Origin: Casp-Chloro-G3 sp002816715
GTDB lineage: Bacteria > Chloroflexota > Dehalococcoidia > Lucifugimonadales > UBA3495
DNA length: 17,171 nucleotides
Assembly (NCBI GenBank): GCA_027623815.1
Contig: JAQBUV010000055.1
Location: forward strand, 1-17,171
Direction of reading: 5' to 3'
Part shown: positions 1-6,408 of the stretch, in pieces
Layout of the letters: each line of letters begins with the position of its first letter
Position numbering within the stretch: the stretch's first letter is position 1
Made by a program: the position numbers and the translations under genes
The notes under the pieces: generated by a model
Told to the model about the DNA's origin: nothing
Database searches by the model: none
The model's input: only the letters and a program-made list of their open reading frames with translations

Positions 1-107
1 GAGTGTACTAGGAATCTGTCTTAAAACTCTGTTGCTTGCCGGTTATGGGTAGCAACTATGGGTGTTAACCGTTTCTTGTTGACCGGAAACACTTGGGGAG
101 GCACAGA

Positions 108-1049
108 ATGAAATTCGGTTTCTATCTGCCCAATCAAGGCCCGACGGCCCGCCCGGAGCCGCTGGCGACCATCGCTAGGAAAGGTGATGAACTGGGGTTT
201 TACTGCATGGTGGCGGGCGACCACATACTGGTGCCCGAAAGCATTGACTCGCCCTATCCATACACTGTGGGCGGGGTGTTCCCCGGCGGCGGCAGCGGTG
301 AGTACTTTGAGCAGTTGACCTTGCTCACTTATCTGGCTGGAGTGACCCGGCAAATCCGGCTGGTGCCCAGCGTGATGATCGTTCCCCACCGTCCGGCCCT
401 GCTGACCGCAAAAATACTGGCCACGCTGGATGTGCTGTCGCAAGGACGGCTGACTCTGGGCGTGGGTGTAGGCTGGATGGAAGAGGAGTTTCAAGCTCTG
501 GGCGCTCCTCCTTTTGCCGAGCGGGGAGCAGTTACCAACGAGTATTTGCGGGCGTTCAAGGAACTTTGGACCAGCGATAGTCCCACCTTTGATGGCAAAT
601 ACTGCCAGTTCGCCAACGTCAAATTCCTGCCCAAGCCGGTGCAAAAGCCCCATCCGCCGATCTGGGTTGGCGGACAGAGCCGCCCGGCCATACGTCGCGC
701 CGCCGAGCTGGGCAACGGCTGGCATCCGGTGGGTGGGATTCCGGCGTCGCCTTTGGAGCCGGAAGACATGGCCCAGAGTGTGGCATTGCTGCATCGCTAT
801 GCCGAAGCGGCGGGCCGTGATCCCGGTGAATTGGACGTTTCGATGAAGACCCCGCTGTACGACACTGGGTCTGCCGCCTCCGGCCCTCGCCGCCGCTTTT
901 CCGGCGAGACCGGTCAGATTCTCCAGGATGTGCAGACCTACGCCGATGTAGGAGTCACTCATCTGATTTTCGATATTCGAGGGTCTGACCTGAATCAGGC
1001 TCTGGAACGTCTGGAATGGTTCGCCACCGACATTATGGCGCAAGCTTGA
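108..1049 (+). CDS. LLM-class (luciferase-like) flavin-dependent oxidoreductase, probably F420-dependent
   Basis: A 313-residue cytosolic TIM-barrel oxidoreductase of the bacterial luciferase-like superfamily, which uses F420 or FMN to oxidise or reduce small organic substrates. Visible family marks are the N-terminal strand MKFGFYLPNQG, the segment GRLTLGVGVGWMEEEF at about residues 113-128, and PPIWVGGQS followed by RRAAELGNGWHP at about 183-207. These match the F420-dependent subgroup with the GVGxGW signature. Length is normal for the family. The ATG at 108 is preferred over an in-frame TTG at 93 because GGGGAG (95-100) sits seven bases before it, while the TTG lies on that motif. Such genes are expanded in SAR202-type Chloroflexota and usually act in breakdown of recalcitrant compounds; the substrate here is unknown. 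F420 rather than FMN is inferred from similarity, not from a decisive residue. Confidence 0.9.
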   Translation: MKFGFYLPNQGPTARPEPLATIARKGDELGFYCMVAGDHILVPESIDSPYPYTVGGVFPGGGSGEYFEQLTLLTYLAGVTRQIRLVPSVMIVPHRPALLTAKILATLDVLSQGRLTLGVGVGWMEEEFQALGAPPFAERGAVTNEYLRAFKELWTSDSPTFDGKYCQFANVKFLPKPVQKPHPPIWVGGQSRPAIRRAAELGNGWHPVGGIPASPLEPEDMAQSVALLHRYAEAAGRDPGELDVSMKTPLYDTGSAASGPRRRFSGETGQILQDVQTYADVGVTHLIFDIRGSDLNQALERLEWFATDIMAQA

Positions 1050-1084
1050 AGCTGGTTCTTGATGGTGGAGTCAAATATTGCCGC

Positions 1085-1112
1085 GTAGGGGCGGACACGT
1101 AGGCTGCCCCTA
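1085..1112. repeat. Degenerate GTAGGGGC palindrome
   Basis: TAGGGGC (1086-1092) and GCCCCTA (1106-1112) form a 7-bp inverted repeat around a 13-base loop, 36 bases after the oxidoreductase stop. No T-run follows, so it is a poor terminator. It resembles two other palindromes in this window (5554-5573 and the cox terminator stem at 16656-16683). Confidence 0.5.
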
Positions 1113-1169
1113 TGTATCACCGGCCAAACCCATTTTGCTGAGAATACTGCTATCTGCTCTATGAGCGGC

Positions 1170-1175
1170 TATAAT
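1170..1175 (+). promoter_or_regulatory. Possible -10 element ahead of the CMD gene
   Basis: A perfect TATAAT lies 96 bases before the CMD start at 1272. No convincing -35 is found 15-19 bases upstream, so the call is tentative. If real, transcription would start near 1182, and the in-frame ATG at 1161 could not be used. Confidence 0.35.
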
Positions 1176-1271
1176 GTGGTTTGCCTAGCACCTGTAATCA
1201 GGTTGCTAGAGGCCGACGAAATTGCTGCTGAGGTAGCCGATCGCGCTGCCCGCGACTCAGGAGGATATGAA

Positions 1272-2075
1272 ATGTCAACTCTCGAAGAACGATTTCAACA
1301 AGGTCAAGCAATGCGGAACTCTATGTCGGGCGGAGACCGCGGTCATTTTACGCTGCCCGGCACTGACCAGTTGGCCCCAGATTTGAAGCGCATTATTGAT
1401 GAAGCTCTCTTTGGTTCCATCTGGACTCGCCCTGGTCTGGACATAAAATACCGCTGCATCTGCACTGTCACTTCGTTAATGGCCTTGGGTCAACTGCCCT
1501 TGCTGCGTCGCCACATTGAGCGCTGCCTAAATGTGGGTCTGACCCCTCAGCAAGTGGTGGAGGTTTTCATCCAACTGACCTTCTACGTTGGAGTGCCCTC
1601 AGTGGAAGCAGCGATGCGGATAACCCGGGAGATTTTTGAAGACAAAGGAATCCAATTCGTCCCTACTCAGGCATACGACACCAGCCGGACGGTGGAAGAG
1701 CTAAACCGGGTTGGCCTGGAGACTCATCAGCAGCACATAGCCGACGTCGCTGCACCTGAATCCTCGGATGACCCCGACTCGCCGGAAATGCAGCTAGAAA
1801 AGCTAATTAATCAATACCACTGGGGAGCAATTTACACCCGTCCCCATCTCGACGAAAAAGCCCGCGCTATCTGCGCCTTGGCTTCGATGACCGTGCTGGG
1901 CCACTACGACCGGCAAATCCGTCGCCGCATCAGCGGAGCGTTGCGAGTGGGCATGACGCCGGTAGAGATTATGGAAGTCTTCATCCAGTTGACGCTTTAT
2001 GGTGGTTACTTTCATACTCGCACCGCAATGCAAATCGCCCGATCAGTGTTTGCTGAACAAGGGGTCACAGTTTAG
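1272..2075 (+). CDS. Tandem-domain carboxymuconolactone decarboxylase (CMD) family protein
   Basis: A 267-residue protein made of two CMD (AhpD-like, all-helical) domains at about residues 35-125 and 172-263. The repeats correspond clearly: GSIWTRPGLDIKYRCIC against GAIYTRPHLDEKARAIC, and VGLTPQQVVEVFIQLTFY against VGMTPVEIMEVFIQLTLY. A CxxC redox pair is absent, so it resembles the gamma-carboxymuconolactone decarboxylase branch rather than AhpD peroxidases. The start at 1272 is fixed by AGGAGG (1259-1264) seven bases upstream. The reading frame stays open back to an ATG at 1161, but that lies beside a TATAAT. Its position after a flavin oxidoreductase and before a hydrolase fits a role in aromatic or lactone catabolism, though the family also includes non-enzymatic and redox members. 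Specific reaction unknown. Confidence 0.88.
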   Translation: MSTLEERFQQGQAMRNSMSGGDRGHFTLPGTDQLAPDLKRIIDEALFGSIWTRPGLDIKYRCICTVTSLMALGQLPLLRRHIERCLNVGLTPQQVVEVFIQLTFYVGVPSVEAAMRITREIFEDKGIQFVPTQAYDTSRTVEELNRVGLETHQQHIADVAAPESSDDPDSPEMQLEKLINQYHWGAIYTRPHLDEKARAICALASMTVLGHYDRQIRRRISGALRVGMTPVEIMEVFIQLTLYGGYFHTRTAMQIARSVFAEQGVTV

Positions 2076-2158
2076 GCTTAATTTTAGCCGTTAGAATAGA
2101 CCAACGCTCAGCAGTGCGGTAGCTCGATCAGAGTCGCAAACTTGAGGATGGAAGAACA

Positions 2159-2953
2159 ATGAGACTGAAGCTTGACGATGGTTTAGAATTGTTCTACAAG
2201 GTGGACGACTTTACTGACCCCTGGACCAAGCCGGAGACAGTGCTAATGCACCACGGTATGGCCAAGAGTCACAAACTGTGGTTCGCCTGGGTGCCGATAA
2301 TCGCCCGGCACTACCGGGTGATCCGCTACGACATGCGGGGTATGGGCCAGTCGGACGTGCCGGAGCCGGGCTATCCCTGGACGTTGGATAACTTTGCCAA
2401 TGATCTGGCTGAAGTGGCCGATAAGCTGGAGCTAGAAAAGTTCCACCTCATTGGTGAAACCGTAGGCGGCAGCATTTCAATGCGCTACGCCATCCAGCAT
2501 CAGGATCGGTTGCTGTCCCTGACCGCTTGCACCTCTCCCACCAACTTCAGCGACCGGCATCACGGCGAAAGCGCCGACTTGATTGAGAAAGAAGGCATTG
2601 CCGCCTGGGTTGAAAATACCATTGGCCGCCGCCTAGACCCGCAGATAGTTGACCCGGCCTACACTCGCTGGTACGCCAAGCAGATGGCGGCCACCGCCGC
2701 GCATGTGGTGAGCGGGTTTCAGCGCAACGCCTCCGGCGACCTGCGCCCACTGTTGAAGGACGTTAAAACGCCTACTCTGATCATCGCCGCGGCGGCCCTG
2801 CGTGAGGAAGTGCTTGGCGACTTCCGCGATGCGGCGGAACTTTTCCCCAATGGACGGCGGGTGGTATTTCCTGGCGTGGCGGGTTTTGTGCAGCACGTTC
2901 TGCCGGTGCCCTGCGCCCGGGTGTGGCTGGACTTTGCGAAGAGCTTGGAGTGA
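2159..2953 (+). CDS. Alpha/beta hydrolase-fold protein with altered nucleophile
   Basis: A 264-residue alpha/beta hydrolase-fold protein, typical in length. Fold marks are the oxyanion-hole HHG (31-33), YDMRGMGQSD (57-66) and a nucleophile elbow HLIGETVGG at 96-104. The elbow normally reads GxSxGG, so Thr101 (codon ACC, 2459-2461) replaces the catalytic Ser. The strand before the acid residue reads TPTLIIAAAALREE (204-217), without the usual GxxD. A candidate His is H246 in GFVQH. The triad is therefore non-canonical: the protein could be an unusual hydrolase, a lyase or decarboxylase-like member, or non-catalytic. The ATG at 2159 follows a purine-rich GAGGATGGAAG stretch. It lies 83 bases after the CMD gene on the same strand and may be co-transcribed. 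Substrate unknown. Confidence 0.85.
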   Translation: MRLKLDDGLELFYKVDDFTDPWTKPETVLMHHGMAKSHKLWFAWVPIIARHYRVIRYDMRGMGQSDVPEPGYPWTLDNFANDLAEVADKLELEKFHLIGETVGGSISMRYAIQHQDRLLSLTACTSPTNFSDRHHGESADLIEKEGIAAWVENTIGRRLDPQIVDPAYTRWYAKQMAATAAHVVSGFQRNASGDLRPLLKDVKTPTLIIAAAALREEVLGDFRDAAELFPNGRRVVFPGVAGFVQHVLPVPCARVWLDFAKSLE

Positions 2954-3008
2954 TAATTGACTCTAGAATCCAGTCTCAGACCCCCGCCGCAATGGAGAAA
3001 CCCCTGAT

Positions 3009-3710
3009 TTGCCAGACAGCCCAGGCCGCCCTAGTCGCGAACCGACGCCGGAAACTCCAACCGAACCCGGGCCACCGGATGCAGAGTCAGACCAAGATGC
3101 CGTTAGCGGTGAATCCGGTGGCAGTGACCACCATTTGTTCTCTTCCAATGGCAAGCTGCACGTTCTGCCCCACGGGTTAAGCGAGCGTCTTCACCTCCCT
3201 GAGGACGTAGAAGTCATCGATCCCAGGTTTCGTCGGTACTGGCACAGCTACCTGGTTCAGGCTTTTCTAGCCACCGTCACCATGCTGACCATTCTGATCT
3301 TTGTTGATTCTCTGGCCGACGCAGCCCTGGCCGCTGGCCTGGGGTCGAGCATCGTCATCCTGTTCGTCCACCCTTCCGCATCGGCGGCCAAGGCCCGGTC
3401 CGTAATCGGCGGACACACCCTGGCGCTTCTGGTCGGAATGGCCTGCTCCTTGTTGCTTTTTGACAGTTCGATGGGCGAAATTTTCGCCCAGAATCGATTT
3501 TTTTCCGACTCAGCTTTGGCGATTTCCGTGGGTTTGGTAATCCTGATTATGGCCGTCACCAACACTGAGCATCCTCCGGCAGCGGCGACCGTTTTGGGCA
3601 TGGCTATCCAGCCGATAGACCCATTAAGGACAGCGGTATTTATCTCGGCGATTATTCTGCTGGCTTTGATTCATTACCTTTTCAAATTCCGCCTGCAGGA
3701 CTTGATTTAG
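3009..3710 (+). CDS. HPP-family integral membrane protein with hydrophilic N-terminal extension
   Basis: A 233-residue membrane protein of the HPP family. Two family signatures are present: LFVHPSASAAKARSVIGGH (118-136) and EHPPAAATVLG (187-197, containing HPP). Several hydrophobic segments lie between about 82 and 225. Cyanobacterial and chloroplast members have been linked to nitrite transport; most bacterial members are uncharacterised, so no substrate is assigned. Residues 1-60 are Pro/Glu/Asp/Ser-rich and probably disordered, an addition to the usual core. The start is uncertain: TTG at 3009 is the only upstream candidate in frame, with GGAG (2994-2997) 11 bases before it, and no ATG occurs in frame until residue 92, inside a membrane segment. 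A shorter start at an internal TTG is possible. Confidence 0.8.
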   Translation: MPDSPGRPSREPTPETPTEPGPPDAESDQDAVSGESGGSDHHLFSSNGKLHVLPHGLSERLHLPEDVEVIDPRFRRYWHSYLVQAFLATVTMLTILIFVDSLADAALAAGLGSSIVILFVHPSASAAKARSVIGGHTLALLVGMACSLLLFDSSMGEIFAQNRFFSDSALAISVGLVILIMAVTNTEHPPAAATVLGMAIQPIDPLRTAVFISAIILLALIHYLFKFRLQDLI

Positions 3711-3723
3711 AATTTCTTTCCCG

Positions 3724-3749
3724 AGAAACGTTCATCCAAGAAACGTTCA
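3724..3749. repeat. Two direct copies of AGAAACGTTCA
   Basis: AGAAACGTTCA occurs at 3724-3734 and again at 3739-3749, a 15-base period, in the short gap before the small membrane protein gene. AACGTT is itself palindromic, so the pair could be tandem half-sites for a regulator. The second copy ends 17 bases before the ATG at 3767. A chance or slippage duplication is equally possible. Confidence 0.5.
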
Positions 3750-3766
3750 CGCGAAAGCGGAGAGGA

Positions 3767-4009
3767 ATGCTTACAATTTTTGGCTCAATAGCAGTCACCA
3801 TCATGTTACTATCTTACTGGCTGGAGTCTCGCTCCAAGTGGATGGTGCTGGTGTTTGCCGGCGGCTCGGCGGCCACCGCCGCTTATAGCGCCTTCTCGGC
3901 GGTCTATCCCATTACTGTGATTGAAGGACTGTGGGCCCTGGTCGCAGTACAGCGCTTCTGGAAAGTGCACCAGCGGAGTTTGGTATCCGAGTTAGATCAA
4001 GCCGGTTAG
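3767..4009 (+). CDS. Small membrane protein, two to three hydrophobic segments
   Basis: An 80-residue protein with hydrophobic stretches at about residues 2-16, 24-47 and 50-64, ending in a charged tail (KVHQRSLVSELDQ). The pattern of an N-terminal membrane segment, an aromatic/Ser turn (SYWLESRSKW) and a C-terminal VIEGLWALVAVQRFW resembles the small CBU_0592-like membrane domain; this is a tentative match from memory. GGAGAGG (3759-3765) directly precedes the ATG, a rather short spacing. It lies 56 bases after the HPP-family gene and may be expressed with it. Function unknown. Confidence 0.7.
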   Translation: MLTIFGSIAVTIMLLSYWLESRSKWMVLVFAGGSAATAAYSAFSAVYPITVIEGLWALVAVQRFWKVHQRSLVSELDQAG

Positions 4010-4010
4010 A

Positions 4011-4039
4011 TTGACCCCCCCGCCAGTTGCGCCTACAAT
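4011..4039 (+). promoter_or_regulatory. Predicted sigma70-type promoter for the mmgE/prpD-like gene
   Basis: TTGACC (4011-4016) and TACAAT (4034-4039) are separated by exactly 17 bases, with five of six consensus matches in each box. Transcription would begin near 4046, leaving a 60-base leader before the ATG at 4106. The -35 begins one base after the preceding stop, suggesting the PrpD-like gene starts a new transcription unit. Confidence 0.6.
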
Positions 4040-4105
4040 CCCCCCTGAACCAGCTAGGTAGCCGCACCAGTTGCCTGGCACTTTACTTTTAATTGAGGTA
4101 CTAAT

Positions 4106-5506
4106 ATGGCCGATTCGCTGAGCCGCACCTTCGCTCGTTACGTTGCTTCCCTGCAATACGAGGCCCTGCCGCCCCAGGTGGTGAACAAGATTAAAGCCTC
4201 TCTGCTGCACTCTATGATCGTCTCCATTATTGGGGCCGAGACCGCGCCCGGCAAGGCGGCGATGGCGCTGGCCAAGGAAGAGGAAGGCAAGTCCGATGGG
4301 GCCACCATCCTGGTGGACGGCGCTCGGGCGACCCGCTGCGGTGCGGCTTTCGCCAACAGCAAGCTGATGCATGCCACCAACCAGTCCGACTCCTACCGCA
4401 TGCTGACTCACCCCGGCCCGTGTATCATCGCGGGTGGCCTGGCGTCGGCGGAATTGGGGCGCAACAGTGGCCAACAACTGATAACTGCTCTGGCGGCTGG
4501 CTACGAAGTGGAGTCGCGCATAGCCAGCGACTTTATACCCACAGTCCAGGCGCGGGGCTTTCGCTCCAGTCCGATATTTGGAACGCTGGGGACGGCGGTG
4601 GCTACCGGAAAGCTGCTGAACCTCAACGAAGACCAGATGGTCACCGCGATAGCGCTGGCTTGCACTTTCACCGCTGGCACCAACGAAGGGCCGCGCTCTG
4701 GTGGTCGGGAGATGATGTTCCACGAGCCGAACGCCACCCGCAACGGCATCATGGCGGCGCTGCTGGCCCGGGAGAACGTCAAGGGCTCGGAAACATCGCT
4801 GGAAGGCGACGCCGGGTTTTACAACGCCTTCACTGGCAACAACCGGGGCGAACTGTCGTATGTGTTCCAGGGTTCCCATCATGTTGCTTTCGACACAGTG
4901 GTAGCCGACCTGGGCGAACGATGGGAGTTGATGCACGTGGTGCCCAAGATTTACCCAACGGCTGGCTACAACTGCCCGGTGATTGACCTGATGACCGACA
5001 TACGAGCGGCCCATGACCTGCCGGTGGACGAGATTGAGAAGATTACGGTGGATATGAACTGGCTGGAGACCACCTATCCGTCACCGGCTTTTCCCAACCT
5101 GATCCGCACCTCTCCAGGGGTGGGCAGCACACATTACTTCACGGCCTACACCTGCGTCCACGGCAGTTATCCCCCGCTGCGCCAGCGCATCGAGGCCGGG
5201 GAGCAGTCGCCCGGCGATGATTCGGCGGTGATGGACTTGCTGCAACGGACTGAAGTTATTGGACACAAAGACCGTCCGGCCTTTGCGCCCAGAATTACGG
5301 TTCGCTTGAAGGGCGGCACCACCTACCAGGGAGAATATCAGGGGCAAGAATTGGAATGGGATCTGGCGACTGAGACCCAGCGAATCAGCGCCGTGTTCAC
5401 GAATATGGGCTGGCCCAGCGATAAGCTCAACGGCATTGTGCAGACTGTCTCCCGCTTTGAGAATGAGGCATCGGTGGATGCGCTGGTAGGCTTATGTGTG
5501 CGTTAG
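4106..5506 (+). CDS. MmgE/PrpD family protein (divergent active-site motifs)
   Basis: A 466-residue protein of normal length for the MmgE/PrpD superfamily, which includes 2-methylcitrate dehydratase, cis-aconitate decarboxylase and iminodisuccinate epimerase. Recognisable marks: GYEVESRIA (132-140), RGFRSSPIFGTLGTAVATGKLL (150-171), the small-residue helix NATRNGIMAALLA (209-221), SLEGDAGFYNAF (231-242) and KIYPTAGYN (281-289). Three motifs differ from the classical pattern. The usual HxxDxDDT reads HATNQSDS (89-96), the usual KxxHxGxAA reads REMMFHEPNA (201-210), and the His normally nine residues after the KxYP lysine is Cys290. The HPG motif (102-104) is kept. The reaction therefore cannot be taken from characterised members. 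GAGG (4095-4098) lies seven bases before the ATG. The SDR gene follows 89 bases downstream. Confidence 0.9.
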   Translation: MADSLSRTFARYVASLQYEALPPQVVNKIKASLLHSMIVSIIGAETAPGKAAMALAKEEEGKSDGATILVDGARATRCGAAFANSKLMHATNQSDSYRMLTHPGPCIIAGGLASAELGRNSGQQLITALAAGYEVESRIASDFIPTVQARGFRSSPIFGTLGTAVATGKLLNLNEDQMVTAIALACTFTAGTNEGPRSGGREMMFHEPNATRNGIMAALLARENVKGSETSLEGDAGFYNAFTGNNRGELSYVFQGSHHVAFDTVVADLGERWELMHVVPKIYPTAGYNCPVIDLMTDIRAAHDLPVDEIEKITVDMNWLETTYPSPAFPNLIRTSPGVGSTHYFTAYTCVHGSYPPLRQRIEAGEQSPGDDSAVMDLLQRTEVIGHKDRPAFAPRITVRLKGGTTYQGEYQGQELEWDLATETQRISAVFTNMGWPSDKLNGIVQTVSRFENEASVDALVGLCVR

Positions 5507-5553
5507 CCAGTCCTTTTCGACTGCGTAGCGTTAGCCAAGTCGGGTAATCGAGC

Positions 5554-5573
5554 GTGGGGGCGTACGGCCCTAC
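5554..5573. repeat. Degenerate GTAGGGGC-type palindrome
   Basis: GTGGGGGC (5554-5561) and GGCCCTAC (5566-5573) flank a 4-base GTAC loop. The arms pair imperfectly, with one G-T wobble and one mismatch. It lies between the prpD-like and SDR genes, ten bases before the SDR ribosome binding site, so a hairpin here could affect SDR translation. Confidence 0.4.
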
Positions 5574-5595
5574 CGAATTATTAGGAGTATATAGC

Positions 5596-6390
5596 ATGGA
5601 AACAGGAATCAGGGGCAAGGTGGCCCTGGTCACCGGCGGCAGCATGGGCATTGGGCAGTCCACGGCAATGGCGTTGGCCCGTGAGGGAGCTAAAGTCGCC
5701 ATCTGCGCCCGGGGATTTGATGCGCTCAAGCAGACTGCGCGGGAGATACAGGAGGCCACCGGCTCCACCGTCATCCCGATTCGCGCCGACATGACCAGCT
5801 CTGAGGACATTGGCTTGCTGGCCTGGTCTACCATCAGCGAGTTGGGTCACATCGACATCCTGGTGAACAACGCGGTCAATTCCACCACCGCCCGGGCCAG
5901 CGAGTTGCCCGACGAGGTCATCCTCAACCACATCAATACCAAGATTATGGGATACATCCGCTGCTGTCGTGAAGTCGTATCATCCATGAAGCACAAAGGC
6001 GGCGGTCGAATTATCAACATCGCTGGTATGGGAGCGCGCAACGCCAACGCCACCAATCCCGGCTCCGGCATCACCAATTCGGGAGTCGCCGCCTACACCA
6101 AGGCGTTGGCCGATGATGTCGCAGCCGATGGCATCCTGGTCAACTGCATCCATCCCGGCAGCACCCTGACCCAGCGACAGTTGCAGCTTATCGACGAGCG
6201 GGCCGCGCGGGAAGGTGTGACCGCCGACGAGATCATGCGGCGTACTGTGGCTAACATTCCCATCGGGCGGATGGTGCAACCAGAGGACATCGCCAACCTG
6301 GTGGTCTTTTTGTGCTCCGACCAGGCCAGCGCGATCACCGGACAGACCATAGCGGTGGACGGCGGATCAGGTCGTGGGATTATATATTAG
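5596..6390 (+). CDS. SDR-family protein lacking the Tyr-x3-Lys pair
   Basis: A 264-residue short-chain dehydrogenase/reductase-fold protein. The Rossmann motif TGGSMGIG (13-20), RADM (63-66), NNA (91-93), VNCIHPG (182-188) and the C-terminal AITGQTIAVDGG (246-257) are all present and well placed. The catalytic region is not canonical. Aligning back from VNCIHPG, the usual Tyr and Lys of YxxxK fall on Ser157 and Asn161 (GSGITN), and the usual Ser falls on Ala143/Gly144 (NIAGMG). Asn114 in HINTKIMG may keep the helix-E Asn. Cofactor binding looks intact, but normal SDR proton transfer does not. An SDR clade with an Asn in place of the YxxxK lysine is known to me in general terms. The ATG at 5596, eight bases after AGGAG (5583-5587), is preferred over an upstream in-frame start at 5554. 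Confidence 0.9.
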   Translation: METGIRGKVALVTGGSMGIGQSTAMALAREGAKVAICARGFDALKQTAREIQEATGSTVIPIRADMTSSEDIGLLAWSTISELGHIDILVNNAVNSTTARASELPDEVILNHINTKIMGYIRCCREVVSSMKHKGGGRIINIAGMGARNANATNPGSGITNSGVAAYTKALADDVAADGILVNCIHPGSTLTQRQLQLIDERAAREGVTADEIMRRTVANIPIGRMVQPEDIANLVVFLCSDQASAITGQTIAVDGGSGRGIIY

Positions 6391-6408
6391 GGTCAGCCAG
6401 GAGCGGCC

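Noticed and set aside
31..71. Overlapping inverted repeats (GTTGCT/AGCAAC and CGGTTA/TAACCG) before the first gene
   Set aside because: Six-base arms with loops of 14-20 bases are expected by chance, and no promoter boxes fit around them convincingly.
21..1043. Long open frame on the minus strand opposite the LLM oxidoreductase
   Set aside because: Its translation is low-complexity Arg/Gln/His-rich with no family pattern, while the plus strand encodes a clear full-length oxidoreductase; it is a shadow frame.
1047..1271. Possible RNA gene or terminator after the LLM oxidoreductase
   Set aside because: Only a 7-bp hairpin without a T-run and a lone TATAAT are visible; no tRNA-like or riboswitch-like structure could be made out.
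2923..3180. 85-codon plus-strand frame between the hydrolase and HPP genes
   Set aside because: It overlaps the hydrolase 3' end and the HPP-family gene's N-terminal region and shows no domain; the frame leading into the HPP membrane core is preferred, although the extreme N-terminus of that gene is uncertain.
3992..5014. 340-codon open frame on the minus strand opposite the prpD-like gene
   Set aside because: It is antisense to a well-matched MmgE/PrpD protein and has no recognisable motif or ribosome binding site; typical of GC-rich coding DNA.
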